In this document: piece after piece, positions 27,182 through 36,476 of the stretch
How the letters are laid out: each line of letters opens with the position of its first letter
How positions within the stretch are numbered: position 1 is the stretch's first letter
NCBI RefSeq assembly: GCF_000383875.1
Contig: NZ_KB912879.1
Coordinates: 1 to 64,000, forward strand
Direction of reading: 5' to 3'
DNA: 64,000 nucleotides
Source of the DNA: Caldibacillus debilis DSM 16016
GTDB taxonomy: Bacteria > Bacillota > Bacilli > Bacillales > Caldibacillaceae
The notes under the pieces: generated by a model
Databases searched by the model: none
What the model saw: only the letters and a program-made list of their open reading frames with translations
What the model was told of the DNA's origin: nothing
Program-made: the position numbers and the translations under genes

Positions 27182-27652
27182 TCACCGGATAAACCCTCCG
27201 GAATAACGCAGCCGGTAAACGGTTTTCCCGGAAAGGGCGATCGTCTCTTCGCCCGCAAACCATTCCAATCCGCCGCTAAAGTCGTTCCTGTAAATCCATT
27301 CCCCTTCGGCAAACCGGACCGGTCCCCGGTAAGGCTGTTCATGCCCGGCATTCCGCAGCGCCTTTCTCAAGAAGGCGTACACTGCCTTTGCCAAACGATG
27401 CTCCAGCCCTTTTTCCACCCCTCCGGCATAACACATGGACCAGACGGGCTTATCCTTGATATATACCACTTCCTGGCCCGCGAAAAACCCCATTCCGAAA
27501 TAGATGTCCCGGTAAAAATAATCCCCTTCCCGGTATTCCAATTGGCGCGAACCTGCCAAAAGGGGGGGCGTGGAAGCATCGTCCCCTTGGGCCGCATAGG
27601 TCGCTTTCTTCGCCCGAATCAAAAAATCGACGAAACGCTTTTCTCCGGCCAT
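27182..27652 (-). CDS. DUF5680 family protein
   Basis: The 156-residue protein contains FLIRAKKATYAAQGDDAS near its N terminus, then SRQLEYREGDYFYRDIYFGMGFFAGQEVVYI and, about 90 residues later, a second similar unit EGEWIYRNDFSGGLEWFAGEETI...YRLRYSGG. The two halves look like an internal duplication of a beta-rich domain. This corresponds to DUF5680, of unknown function. The chosen ATG follows AGGAAAGGAAGAG; upstream codons (to 27856) read as low-complexity basic sequence and are probably not translated. Confidence 0.78.
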   Translation of the reverse strand: MAGEKRFVDFLIRAKKATYAAQGDDASTPPLLAGSRQLEYREGDYFYRDIYFGMGFFAGQEVVYIKDKPVWSMCYAGGVEKGLEHRLAKAVYAFLRKALRNAGHEQPYRGPVRFAEGEWIYRNDFSGGLEWFAGEETIALSGKTVYRLRYSGGFIR

Positions 27653-27964
27653 TGAATCCGCTCTTCCTTTCCTGATCGAATGGGGCCCGGATGCCGCAGG
27701 AAAACCGGTTCGGCAATTCCAAACCCGTTCCCTGAATAGGATAGGAAATTCCGCCCGGCTTTGTCCATCCCGCCGCGGGCCGTCGCCCGGCAAGCCGGAT
27801 AAATCAGCGCCCGCTTCCGCTTGCCGCGGCCGGTTTTCCAAAAAACCGAGCCGCACCGGCGATCTTTGCGGCGGGCAAAATTTCCCTCAAGCAGGAATTC
27901 GGCCGCCCTTTCTCGAATTCATTGGAAAACGGCCACGGTTATTTTTTCAGGAAAGGGGACGGCT
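27653..27964. other. divergent gap between DUF5680 and LysE genes
   Basis: No gene is supported. It should contain both divergent promoters, but GC-rich sequence dominates and no clear hexamers were found. Confidence 0.35.
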
Positions 27965-28588
27965 ATGGAAATCACGCAAATACTTTCCTTTTTGGGGGCG
28001 GCCATTTTGCTTACGCTCGCGCCCGGGCCGGATATCCTGTTCGTCATCGCCCAGAGCCTGTCCCGGGGAAAGGCGGCAGGAATCGTGACGGCCGCGGGCC
28101 TTTGCACCGGGCTTGTCGTCCATATCAGCGCCGCGGTTCTCGGGATATCCGCCGCCATCTATCGGTCGGCCCTCCTCTTTTCCGCCGTCAAGTACATGGG
28201 GGCGGCCTATCTGCTTTATTTGGCTTGGCGGTCCTTCAAGGAAAAAGGGGAAGGTTTGATCTTGCAAAGATCCGAATACAAGGCGTTGAAGTCCTTGTAT
28301 AAAAAGGGAATTTTCATGAATCTGTTGAACCCGAAAGTGTCCTTGTTTTTCCTGGCCCTTCTTCCCCAGTTTGTCAATGCGTCCGCCGGGAATGTCCCGC
28401 TGCAGATGTTCCTTTTAGGGGCCGTTTTCCTTGTCCAGGCATTGGCGATCTTCGTCCTCGTCAGCATCTTTGCCGAAAAAATCGGCCGCCTTCTTCAGCA
28501 TTCCCCGATCGGAAAGCGGATGAACATCCTTAAAGGGGCGATTTTTGCCCTGATCGGGGTGCAGATCGCCTTCAGCAAAAACCATTGA
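27965..28588 (+). CDS. LysE/RhtB family amino-acid exporter
   Basis: The 207-residue protein has six hydrophobic helices and the family's N-terminal signature LTLAPGPDILFVIAQSLSRGKAAGIVTAAGLCTG, followed by YLLYLAWRSFKEK and FMNLLNPKVSLFFLALLPQFV. Family members export lysine, arginine, homoserine, threonine or similar compounds; the substrate here is unknown. GGAAAGGGG lies six bases before the ATG. Confidence 0.92.
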   Translation: MEITQILSFLGAAILLTLAPGPDILFVIAQSLSRGKAAGIVTAAGLCTGLVVHISAAVLGISAAIYRSALLFSAVKYMGAAYLLYLAWRSFKEKGEGLILQRSEYKALKSLYKKGIFMNLLNPKVSLFFLALLPQFVNASAGNVPLQMFLLGAVFLVQALAIFVLVSIFAEKIGRLLQHSPIGKRMNILKGAIFALIGVQIAFSKNH

Positions 28589-28912
28589 TTTCGCTTTGCC
28601 CCGCCGGCCTTTCGCAATCGGGATATTTCCTCCCCCAGTTTTTGGGAAAAGGCGGCGGGACGGCCCGGACAAGGAAAGAGATTGTCCCCTGTCCGCCGGG
28701 CAGGAACGTTGGAAAAAACGCATCAGCTCACCCGAGTTGTCATAGGGTGTAAAATCCTGCTCGCGGTCCGTGGAACACGGCCTTCCGGAAATGGAGCCGC
28801 TTTGCGACCGCTTCTTTTACAAAAATTCCTGGACTTCATTCATCAGCTTTTCAACCCGCCGCTTCGGTCAAAACATGCGCGTTATCAAAATCTGCAAAAG
28901 GATGGGAAAGGC
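28589..28912. other. gap upstream of the amidohydrolase
   Basis: No gene is supported. An in-frame extension of the amidohydrolase reaches 28682 but has no start signal and its translation is not protein-like. No promoter or riboswitch could be assigned. Confidence 0.4.
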
Positions 28913-30184
28913 ATGCTTTTAAAAAACGCCACGTTCTTAAACAGCGAGATGAAATGGGAAAGGGGGGATCTTTGGATTCAAAACGGAAAGATCCGCCTTT
29001 TGCCCGCGGGCAACGATGCGGAGGACGCAGTGAATTGCGAGGATTATTTGATCATTCCCGGCCTGGTCAATGCCCATTTCCACGGCTACTCCCCGCTGGC
29101 GAGGGGATTGGTGAAGGACACGGAGCTTCAAGATTGGTTCGACGACACGGTGCCGGGAAAAATCCGGAAAATATTGATCGACTATATTGACAACGTCCTT
29201 TCCGAGGAAGATTTTCTCGCCCTCTGCCAAAAAAGCTATGTGGATATGGTGAAAGGCGGGGTCACCTTCGTCAGCGAATCGGATCCGGGGCCGTCGCCTT
29301 TCTTGCACGGCAAAGCCATCAATGAAATCGGCATCCGCGGAATCATCGACGTATACGAAAAAATCGGCGAATATGCGGGGCGGCGGGACGGGAGGGTCAT
29401 TTATGGCAGCCACCTTTTGGAAGAGGAAGATATCAGCGAGGAAGAGCTGGAAAAATGCCGGGAGCGGAAAGCCGAATACGATCCGGTGATGATGGCCCAC
29501 TGCCTGGAGAACAAATGGCGGCATGATCTCGTGCACGCCAAATACGACCGGTCAAGCGTAAAGTTGTACGACGAAAGAGGTTTGCTGGATGACAAAACCG
29601 TCCTTTTCCACGCCGTTTACCTATCCGATGCGGACTTGGATCTGTTGGCCGAAAACGGCTGTTCCGTCGTCCACTGCCCCCTTTCGAATTTGGGATCGGG
29701 GGCGGGACTGGCGAAGGTGAAAGAAATGCTGGACAAGGGCATCAATGTCTGCTTGGGCACGGATTACGCCCATACGGACCTATGGGAAGTGATGCGATTC
29801 ACCTATTATTTATTAAAAATCCGCGCCGAAGTCAGCCGTTTTACCGCGGAGGACGTCTTTCAAATGGCGGCGGCCAACGGGGCAAAGGCCTACCAGATGG
29901 ACAAGGAAATCGGACAAATCGGGGAAGGCCGTTGCGCCGACCTGGTTTTCATCAAAAAAGATCTCTCCTTCTTTCCCCTCCTGGAAAAAGGGGACTTCTC
30001 CACCATTCTTCACAATTTGTTGCTGTACGGGAAAGAAGACTGCATCCGGCACGTCATGGTCGACGGAAAATGGGTCATGAAAGACCGGAAGATGGTGACG
30101 GTGGATGAAGAAGCGTTAAACGAGAAATTCGCCGAAGTCACAGAGGGCTTTTTCCGTTATTTAAACAAAGAGTGGGGGCGGTGA
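28913..30184 (+). CDS. metal-dependent amidohydrolase (ATZ/TRZ, S-adenosylhomocysteine deaminase-like)
   Basis: The 423-residue protein is a subtype-III-like amidohydrolase. The metal-binding HxH is in LVNAHFHGYSPLARGL (about residue 55). Further metal or substrate residues are in LLFHAVYLSD, SVVHCPLSNLGSG and the Asp of CLGTDYAHTD. The C-terminal strand region GEGRCADLVFIKKD completes the composite beta-sandwich. Relatives deaminate purines, S-adenosylhomocysteine, 5'-methylthioadenosine, guanine or triazines; the precise substrate cannot be assigned. GGGAAAGG lies before the ATG. Confidence 0.85.
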   Translation: MLLKNATFLNSEMKWERGDLWIQNGKIRLLPAGNDAEDAVNCEDYLIIPGLVNAHFHGYSPLARGLVKDTELQDWFDDTVPGKIRKILIDYIDNVLSEEDFLALCQKSYVDMVKGGVTFVSESDPGPSPFLHGKAINEIGIRGIIDVYEKIGEYAGRRDGRVIYGSHLLEEEDISEEELEKCRERKAEYDPVMMAHCLENKWRHDLVHAKYDRSSVKLYDERGLLDDKTVLFHAVYLSDADLDLLAENGCSVVHCPLSNLGSGAGLAKVKEMLDKGINVCLGTDYAHTDLWEVMRFTYYLLKIRAEVSRFTAEDVFQMAAANGAKAYQMDKEIGQIGEGRCADLVFIKKDLSFFPLLEKGDFSTILHNLLLYGKEDCIRHVMVDGKWVMKDRKMVTVDEEALNEKFAEVTEGFFRYLNKEWGR

Positions 30185-30305
30185 TCCGTGACGGCAGGGG
30201 ACATCCTTTATTAAAATTTCCTGAACATGGCGCACGCGAGCCGATTCCCCCTTCCCATTTCAGGTACAATGGATGGTAGATGACAAAAGAATGGGGGCGA
30301 AAGGG

Positions 30306-31478
30306 ATGACGGAAAAACTCTTTTATACCGATCCGAAGGTATTCGAATGGGATGCCGAGGTGACGGGTGCGGCATTCCATGACGGGCTTTGGCATGTGAC
30401 CTTGGACAAAACCGCCTTTTACCCGGAAGGCGGCGGCCAGCCCTGCGATTTGGGGACCATCGCCGGCAAGGAAGTCATTCACGTGATGAAAAAGGGGGAG
30501 GAAGTCGTCCACATCGTAAAAGAAAAGCCGGAAGGGACACGGGTTCATTGCCAAATCGACAAGATCCGGCGGCTGGTGCATACCCAGCACCATTCCGGGC
30601 AGCATTTGTTGGCCGCCGTTTGCCTGAAAATGTACGGGGCAAAAACGTTATCCATCCATCTCAGCATGAATTCGGCGGCCATCGAACTGGATGTCCCCGC
30701 CTTATCCGATGAACAGCTGGAAAATATTGAAAAAGAAGTCAACCGGCTTATCCTTGAAGGCAGAAGGATCCGCATCTTTTACATAAACCGGGCGGAAGCC
30801 GGCCGCTACGATCTCGACGAAATCCCGGAGGGAATCGAACGGCTCCGGATCGTGGAAATCGAAGGGGTGGAATACAATGCCTGCGGCGGGACCCATGTCG
30901 GATCCACGAGCGAAATCGGGCCGCTGAAAATATTGAAAACCGAACGGGTGCGAGGCCATGTCCGGCTCCATTTTATTTGCGGCATCCGGCTGTTCGAAGA
31001 TTACAAGGAAAAACTGTCCTTGCTCGCGGATATTTTGGAAAAACTCTCCACCGCCCAGGACACCGTCCTGCAAAAAATTGAAAAAATAAAAAAGGAGCTG
31101 AAGGAAAAGGAGCAAAAATATAACGCCCTTTTCGATGAATACGCGGAACTTTTAACCGACCGGTTCATCGCTGAGCAAAAGGGCCCAACGGCGGGAAAAA
31201 TCTTTCCCGATAAAACGGTGAAGGAATTGTCGATCATCAGCCATAAACTCTTACAGAAGGGGATGAAAGCGGCCGTATTGGGGACAATCCTGGAAAACAA
31301 AATCATCCTTTCCCAAAACGGGGATCTGGCCATCGATTGCGGAAAGATCATCAAACAACATGCCCCCGCCTTCTCCGGAAAAGGCGGAGGAACCCCCGTA
31401 AAGGCCCAGGCCCAATTTCCGGATTCGGAAAAATTGAACGAATTTTTCCGCTTCGTGACCGGGCATTTGGGAAACTGA
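30306..31478 (+). CDS. alanyl-tRNA editing protein (AlaX-L/DHHA1 type)
   Basis: The protein hydrolyses mischarged Ser-tRNA(Ala) or Gly-tRNA(Ala) in trans. Its N-terminal half holds TAFYPEGGGQPCD and the zinc ligands in HTQHHSGQHLL and CGGTHVGST. From about residue 245 there is a coiled coil (EKIEKIKKELKEKEQKY). A DHHA1 C-terminal domain ends in HAPAFSGKGGGTPVKAQAQ. The 390 residues match the long AlaX form. The start ATG is preceded by GGGGGCGAAAGG; the ATG eleven codons earlier is weaker. The last 11 codons and stop are tandemly duplicated just downstream. Confidence 0.92.
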   Translation: MTEKLFYTDPKVFEWDAEVTGAAFHDGLWHVTLDKTAFYPEGGGQPCDLGTIAGKEVIHVMKKGEEVVHIVKEKPEGTRVHCQIDKIRRLVHTQHHSGQHLLAAVCLKMYGAKTLSIHLSMNSAAIELDVPALSDEQLENIEKEVNRLILEGRRIRIFYINRAEAGRYDLDEIPEGIERLRIVEIEGVEYNACGGTHVGSTSEIGPLKILKTERVRGHVRLHFICGIRLFEDYKEKLSLLADILEKLSTAQDTVLQKIEKIKKELKEKEQKYNALFDEYAELLTDRFIAEQKGPTAGKIFPDKTVKELSIISHKLLQKGMKAAVLGTILENKIILSQNGDLAIDCGKIIKQHAPAFSGKGGGTPVKAQAQFPDSEKLNEFFRFVTGHLGN

Positions 31479-31513
31479 TTTTCCGTTTCGTGGTCGGTCA
31501 TTTGGTAAGCTGA
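31444..31513 (+). repeat. 35-bp tandem duplication over the AlaX stop codon
   Basis: Unit one (31444-31478) ends with the AlaX stop TGA; unit two (31479-31513) follows directly and also ends in TGA. Both start TTTTCCG, then TTCGTG, CATTTGG and end CTGA; about 28 of 35 bases agree. The second copy would encode FRFVVGHLVS, a variant of the real C terminus FRFVTGHLGN. Confidence 0.85.
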
Positions 31514-31707
31514 CGATCGGTTCGAAACCTGCGGCTAAACCGTCTTGAAAGCGGAGGACGCCCGGAAGGTTTTCGTCCCGCCGGTCTCCTCCTTCTTTCC
31601 AATCAGGGAAACATGCTGCACAACCCCGCCATGAGGTGGTCCGCCTGCCTTCCCCTTGTTTCCAAACGGCGGATCTTTTCTTGATGCCGGCAGGCGGATC
31701 GGCCTTT

Positions 31708-32259
31708 TCAACGGAGAAGGTCCCCCTTCGCCGGGAAATCCTTCGCCTTCAAATATCGCTCCCGGATGATGTTTTGATGGTGCAAAGCGTGGCCGGCAAT
31801 GATATAAGCCAGCGCCCGCACGGTTATCGGAAAACCGTTGGCCGTTCCCGATTTCAGCCAGTCATCCGGCCGCAGGGATTTGAACAGATGGATGGTTCCC
31901 CGGCGCACCGCGGAAAAATGGCCGAGCAACCCGCGGACGGAAAGCCGGTCAAAATCCGCGTTTTTCACATATTCTTCCTCATTGAACCCCGGCAGGGGCG
32001 TTTGTTCTCCCCGGGCAATGCACATGGCGCGGTAACTCAATACCCGTTCCGTGTCCGTCACGTGGCCGATCACTTCCTTCACGCTCCACTTTCCCGGGGC
32101 ATAACGGAAAAGCAACTGTTCCTCCGTAAGGTTTTGCACCAGCTCCTCCAGTTCCTTTTCTTGGCTTTCGAAGATGTCAAGGATCCTGCCTTCGGGAACC
32201 AATTCCACATATTCGCGGTAATAGGAAGGATATTCCGCCGGTTCCGGCCTCTTCAGCAT
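31708..32259 (-). CDS. DinB/YfiT-like metalloprotein
   Basis: The 183-residue protein is a four-helix DinB_2 bundle. The likely metal-binding histidines are in KEVIGHVTDTE and AGHALHHQNIIRERYL, spaced as in the family. Relatives include bacillithiol S-transferases and other thiol-dependent enzymes, so detoxification is plausible but not shown. The ATG follows GAGGG at six bases; the frame upstream to 32421 overlaps the EamA promoter region and is probably not used. Confidence 0.88.
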   Translation of the reverse strand: MLKRPEPAEYPSYYREYVELVPEGRILDIFESQEKELEELVQNLTEEQLLFRYAPGKWSVKEVIGHVTDTERVLSYRAMCIARGEQTPLPGFNEEEYVKNADFDRLSVRGLLGHFSAVRRGTIHLFKSLRPDDWLKSGTANGFPITVRALAYIIAGHALHHQNIIRERYLKAKDFPAKGDLLR

Positions 32260-32392
32260 CCCGATCCCTCGCTTTCTTGAAATTTTTGTGTCCGGGCCGG
32301 GGAAAGACACCGCCGGGTCTTTTCCCAAAACCGTTTTATCGTTTATAATTGTATCGTTTTTATTATCCATTTTAACAGAAGGAGAATGCAAG

Positions 32393-33298
32393 ATGTGGTT
32401 CCTTTTTGCCTTATTGACCACCTTGTCCTGGGGCGCGGCCGACTTGTTTTACAAAAAAGGATCCGACAGCAATGACCCGTACAGCCACTTGAAAATCGTC
32501 ATCATGGTCGGCCTGGTGATGGGAATCCATGCCACGGCATATATGCTCATCAAAGGGCTCAGCTTCGATCCTTTCGATCTAGTCAAATATTTGCCGGTTT
32601 CAGCCCTGTACATCCTGTCGATGACCATCGGGTACATCGGTTTGCGCTATATTGAACTTTCCATCGCGTCCCCCGTGCAAAACTCTTCGGGGGCGCTGAC
32701 GGCCATTTTGCTGTTCATCTTCTTCCCCCAAGATTTGAGCGCCCTGGACATCGCCGGCGTCATCGTCGTGACGACGGGCGTCATCGGGCTGGCCATCCTG
32801 GAAAAGAAGCAACAAACGGAAGCGCTCAAGATGGCGAATGTCCAAATCGAAAAGAAATATCAAATCGGCGTTTTGGCGATCACCTTCCCGATTTTATACG
32901 CCATCTTCGACGGCCTGGGAACCTTTGCCGACGGAATCTATTTGGATGAAATGAAATTGATCAGCGAAGATGCCGCCCTCATCGCCTATGAATATACGTT
33001 CCTTATTTGCGCCGCCGCCGCTTATCTCTACCTTCGCCATAAGAAAGAGGATTTTCACCTGTTCAAAGAACGGGATAAAGGGCTGGCCGCCGTTTTAGAA
33101 ACGACGGGACAATTTTTTTACGTGTTCGCCATGTCCGGAAAGGCGATTATCGCGGCGCCCATGATCGCTTCCTACAGCATCGTTTCCGTCATCCTGTCCC
33201 GGCTGTTCCTGAAGGAAATCTTGAGCAGGAACCATTATCTCGTCATTGCCTGGGTGCTGTTCGGGATCCTGATCCTCGGCATTTCCGACGCCTTGTAA
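32393..33298 (+). CDS. EamA/DMT family transporter
   Basis: The 301-residue protein has ten hydrophobic helices in two five-helix repeats. The first has SPVQNSSGALTAILLFIFF, the second ends APMIASYSIVSVILSRLFLKEILSRNHYLVIAWVLFGI, which is the DMT superfamily EamA pattern. The substrate is unknown. AGAAGGAG lies about eight bases before the ATG and a TATAAT at 32344-32349 is a likely -10. It is divergent from the DinB gene and ends in a strong terminator. Confidence 0.9.
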   Translation: MWFLFALLTTLSWGAADLFYKKGSDSNDPYSHLKIVIMVGLVMGIHATAYMLIKGLSFDPFDLVKYLPVSALYILSMTIGYIGLRYIELSIASPVQNSSGALTAILLFIFFPQDLSALDIAGVIVVTTGVIGLAILEKKQQTEALKMANVQIEKKYQIGVLAITFPILYAIFDGLGTFADGIYLDEMKLISEDAALIAYEYTFLICAAAAYLYLRHKKEDFHLFKERDKGLAAVLETTGQFFYVFAMSGKAIIAAPMIASYSIVSVILSRLFLKEILSRNHYLVIAWVLFGILILGISDAL

Positions 33299-33336
33299 AA
33301 ACCGGCCGCGGATCCGGGAACGGTTCGATTCCGAAA

Positions 33337-33375
33337 AAAACGTTCCGCCGATCGGGCGGGACGTTTTCGTTTTTG
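33337..33375 (+). terminator. terminator of the EamA gene
   Basis: AAAACGT-CCGCC and GGCGG-ACGTTTT form a long hairpin followed by CGTTTTTG, 39 bases after the stop codon. Confidence 0.85.
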
Positions 33376-33983
33376 TTGGAGTTTTCCGGCGGCACTTCCC
33401 TTATTCCACGGAAACGGATGCAGGCCAAGGCAATGAGCCCGCAACCCGGACGGTTTGTGGCCGGATGCGGCGGGATTTTCTTTTGGCCGAAGGAAAAAAA
33501 GAGGCCGCCCCCGGCGGTCCCGGGGATCTTTTCCGTATAGGCGGACGGAAGGCAAGCCGCCGGCGGGGCCCGACATCGATTGCAAGCGAACAAAACCTGA
33601 AGCCCGGCGGCCGCCTTTCCGCAAAAGGGGCCGTTTAGGACAATACCGGACCCGGCCGCCGGACGCCACCAAACGGGCCCGTGCCAAGCGATCCGCCGCT
33701 TTCCCCGCAAGCTTTTCCAAGCCTTTTCAAACTCCCCCTTTCGCCTCACGGCGGATACCTTTGCCTTCAGCAAAACTCCACCCCGGTATTTCCATCCCCC
33801 GAGATCCGGATAAGGCCAATCGCCCAAGCATAATGCCCAAATTTTAATACATTTCTATCCTACGAAATCCGGATAAAGCTTTGCGTCTTTCGGATGCAGG
33901 TGCCGATCGAGGAAGCAGAATCCGCCGCAAGGTTGTGTCTTTCGGATGCCGTCCCCCGGCACCGCACCCGCGCCGGGCCGACG
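33376..33983. other. 600-bp gene-free GC-rich region
   Basis: Genes on both sides end here with their own terminators. The open frames of 130-190 codons overlap on both strands, are rich in Arg, Pro and Gly and lack start signals. Nothing recognisable is present. Confidence 0.5.
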
Positions 33984-34012
33984 AAAAAGCCCCCCGGGCT
34001 TCAAGCCCGGGG
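33984..34012 (-). terminator. terminator of the YhgE/Pip gene
   Basis: CCCCGGGCTT and AAGCCCGGGG (33992-34012) form a hairpin followed on the reverse strand by a run of five T. The arm overlaps the stop codon, so transcription ends right at the end of the gene. Confidence 0.85.
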
Positions 34013-36403
34013 AGCTTCCATGGCATCGCTGCGCATATGGGCGTATTTCCGTTTATGCTCCCGATGGAAAAACAGGATCGTTCCTCCGGCAAATGCCGCC
34101 GTGAACAGTCCCAAAATCCCGGCGTTCTGCCACATGAAGGAGAAGTCCCCGCTCGAGATGGCCGCCTTGAATCCGAAGACCGAATAGGTCATCGGCAGCC
34201 ACGGGTTCAGCCGCTGCAAGGCCTCCGGAATCAATTCCAGGGGGAATGTCCCCGCGCTCGATGTCAGCTGGCAGATCAACAGAAGCACGGCAAGAAAACG
34301 GCCCACGTTCGCCAGCGGCGTGACGAGAAATTGGACAAGGGATACGAAGGTAATGCTGGTTATAACCGTGAATAAGATGAAATTCGGGACGCTTTGCACC
34401 TGCAAATCGAGTCCCCAAAGCATGACCGCATCCAACAGCAGGGATTGCAGCACCGCAATGGCGGCCAGGACGGAAAATTTTTCAATGAACCAGCTGAATC
34501 CGGATTTCGGTTCCCCCGCCGGCTCGCGCAAGGAAAACACGATCGACAAAATCAAGGCGCCCACGTACAGGCCGAGGGACAAGAAGTAAGGGGCAAAACC
34601 GGTCCCGTAGTTCGGAACGTGATGAAGGACGTCATCATCTTTCTTCACCGGATCGGCAAACATTTCATAGGTGTCTTTCCCCGTTTTTGCCTCCTTTGCC
34701 TTTTCGGCCCCCGCTTTCAGTTTGCCGGCCAATTCCCCGGAACCGTCCGCCAATTTTTCCATGCCTCCGGTCAGCTGCCCGGAGCCGTCGGCGAGTTGGT
34801 CCATGGCGCCGGATAATTCGTCGGTGCCCGATGCGAGGCGGTCAATTCCGCCGGAAAGTTCGCCGGCACCGGCGGCCAGTTTTCCTGTGCCGTCCGCGAA
34901 TTGCCGGGATCCGCCATAAAGCTGCCCCACACCGTCGGACAGCTGATCGCTTCCCGCAAGAAGCCGGTCAACGCCGGCTTTCCCTTCCTGCAATTTTTCG
35001 CCGAAGGCGGCCAGCCCGTTTACGATCTTCGCCTGTCCGGACGCAAGGGATTCCGCACCGGCGGCCAATTTTTCCTGGCCGTCAACCAACTTGTTCATCC
35101 CTTCGCTTAACGCCATTTGATTTTTATGAATAGCGGCCGCTCCCTGGGAAAGCTGTCCGGCTCCGGCCCGGATTTCCCCGGCGCTTGCCGTCAACTGGGC
35201 CATGGCTTCCTTGATGCCCGGCTGTTCCGCATTCCCGTTGTAAAAAAGCTCCAATTGCCCTTTGATGGCCTCAAGCGTCGCCTTTTCTTTCGGATCGTCC
35301 GTTTGACTGATCAATGCCTCCAACTGACCGAGGATTTGCCCAAAGCCTTGGTCAACCTGCCCGGAAACCTGCCCGGCGCCCGCCGCCCACTGTCCGAGGG
35401 AATCGGAGAGGCTTTCGGCCCCTTTCTGCAATTCCTCCGTTCCCTTCACAAGCTGGGGCATGCCTTCCTGCATTTGTTTCATGCCCGCCAACGATTGACG
35501 GAGATTTTCGGCCAATTGGCCGGCCCCGTTTTCCGCCTGCTTCGCCCCGGCGAGAAGTTGGGCATTCCCTTCCTGCATCTTTGCAAATCCGTCATCCAGC
35601 TTCCGGATGCCCGCATTTAACACATTCGCCCCGCCGGATGCCGATTGCAGGCCGTTCTCGAAGGCCAGCGATTTTTCCGCCAAAAGTTTTAAATTGTCCT
35701 TCAAGGCGCGGGCCCCTTCCTTGGCCGACCGGGCCCCTTCCTTCAACTGCCCGCTCCCTTCCTTGGCGGCGTTCAGCCCTTCTCCGAGAGCGGCGGCCCC
35801 TTCTTTGGCCTCCGCGATCCCATCCTTCAGCTCTTTCGCTCCCGCGCTGGCCTGTTCCAGTCCTTCCGCCGTTTCGGAAATTTTTTCAAAGACGGTTTCC
35901 GCATAAGTCTCCGTTACCGCGGAGGAGATTTCTTCTTTGAGCTGCTCCACGGCCCGGTCCCCGATCTGGGCGGACAAAAAGTTGTAGGATTCGTTCGGCT
36001 TGTAGATGATCTTCATATGCTTCGGCTTTTCATCCAAAACCGATGCGGCATTTTCCGAGAAATCTTCCGGAATGAACACGGCCATGTAATACTTTTGCTT
36101 TTTCAGCCCTTTTTCCGCGTCCTCTTCGGAAACGAAATGCCAATCGAAGGCCTTTTTTTCCTTTAAATTTTTAACCAATTCGTCGCCGATCTTCAGCCGC
36201 TCGCCTTCAAAAACCGCTCCTTTGTCGTTGTTGACGACGGCGACCGGCAATTCATCCAGATGGGCGTATGGGTCCCAAAAGGCCCACAAAAACATGCCGC
36301 AGTAAATGACCGGAATGAACAGGACCGCGATCAAGGAAATGAGCACGATCCGATTGTGCAAGATCATCTGTATTTCTTTTTTAAGCAGCTCGCGACCTCT
36401 CAT
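34001..36403 (-). CDS. YhgE/Pip domain membrane protein
   Basis: The 800-residue protein has an N-terminal membrane helix (VLISLIAVLFIPVIYCGMF, about 18-38) and an extracellular part beginning with the Pip signature WDPYAHLDELPVAVVNNDKGA. A long alpha-helical region (about 185-600) is built of irregular repeats such as LADGSGQLTGGMEKLADGSGEL. Five C-terminal membrane helices complete the ABC2-like permease part. Relatives include phage infection protein Pip and YhgE/EsaA-like proteins tied to type VII secretion; no other T7SS gene is nearby. The ATG is six bases after GGGAGG. A 23-bp operator upstream is nearly identical to one in front of the neighbouring TetR gene, so TetR very likely represses it. 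Confidence 0.92.
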   Translation of the reverse strand: MRGRELLKKEIQMILHNRIVLISLIAVLFIPVIYCGMFLWAFWDPYAHLDELPVAVVNNDKGAVFEGERLKIGDELVKNLKEKKAFDWHFVSEEDAEKGLKKQKYYMAVFIPEDFSENAASVLDEKPKHMKIIYKPNESYNFLSAQIGDRAVEQLKEEISSAVTETYAETVFEKISETAEGLEQASAGAKELKDGIAEAKEGAAALGEGLNAAKEGSGQLKEGARSAKEGARALKDNLKLLAEKSLAFENGLQSASGGANVLNAGIRKLDDGFAKMQEGNAQLLAGAKQAENGAGQLAENLRQSLAGMKQMQEGMPQLVKGTEELQKGAESLSDSLGQWAAGAGQVSGQVDQGFGQILGQLEALISQTDDPKEKATLEAIKGQLELFYNGNAEQPGIKEAMAQLTASAGEIRAGAGQLSQGAAAIHKNQMALSEGMNKLVDGQEKLAAGAESLASGQAKIVNGLAAFGEKLQEGKAGVDRLLAGSDQLSDGVGQLYGGSRQFADGTGKLAAGAGELSGGIDRLASGTDELSGAMDQLADGSGQLTGGMEKLADGSGELAGKLKAGAEKAKEAKTGKDTYEMFADPVKKDDDVLHHVPNYGTGFAPYFLSLGLYVGALILSIVFSLREPAGEPKSGFSWFIEKFSVLAAIAVLQSLLLDAVMLWGLDLQVQSVPNFILFTVITSITFVSLVQFLVTPLANVGRFLAVLLLICQLTSSAGTFPLELIPEALQRLNPWLPMTYSVFGFKAAISSGDFSFMWQNAGILGLFTAAFAGGTILFFHREHKRKYAHMRSDAMEAPRA

Positions 36404-36426
36404 CGTCAGCCTCCCGAAAAAACAAT

Positions 36427-36449
36427 TGACCGATTTGTTCATTTAGTCA
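36427..36449. promoter_or_regulatory. TetR operator in front of the YhgE/Pip gene
   Basis: The 23-bp site begins TGACC, ends TGTTCATTTAGTCA and has imperfect twofold symmetry (TGAC...GTCA). It lies 24 bases upstream of the ATG. Read on the opposite strand, the site at 37067 is identical in 20 of 23 positions. Confidence 0.75.
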
Positions 36450-36476
36450 TATTCGGAAAAAAAGAGAAGGACTATC

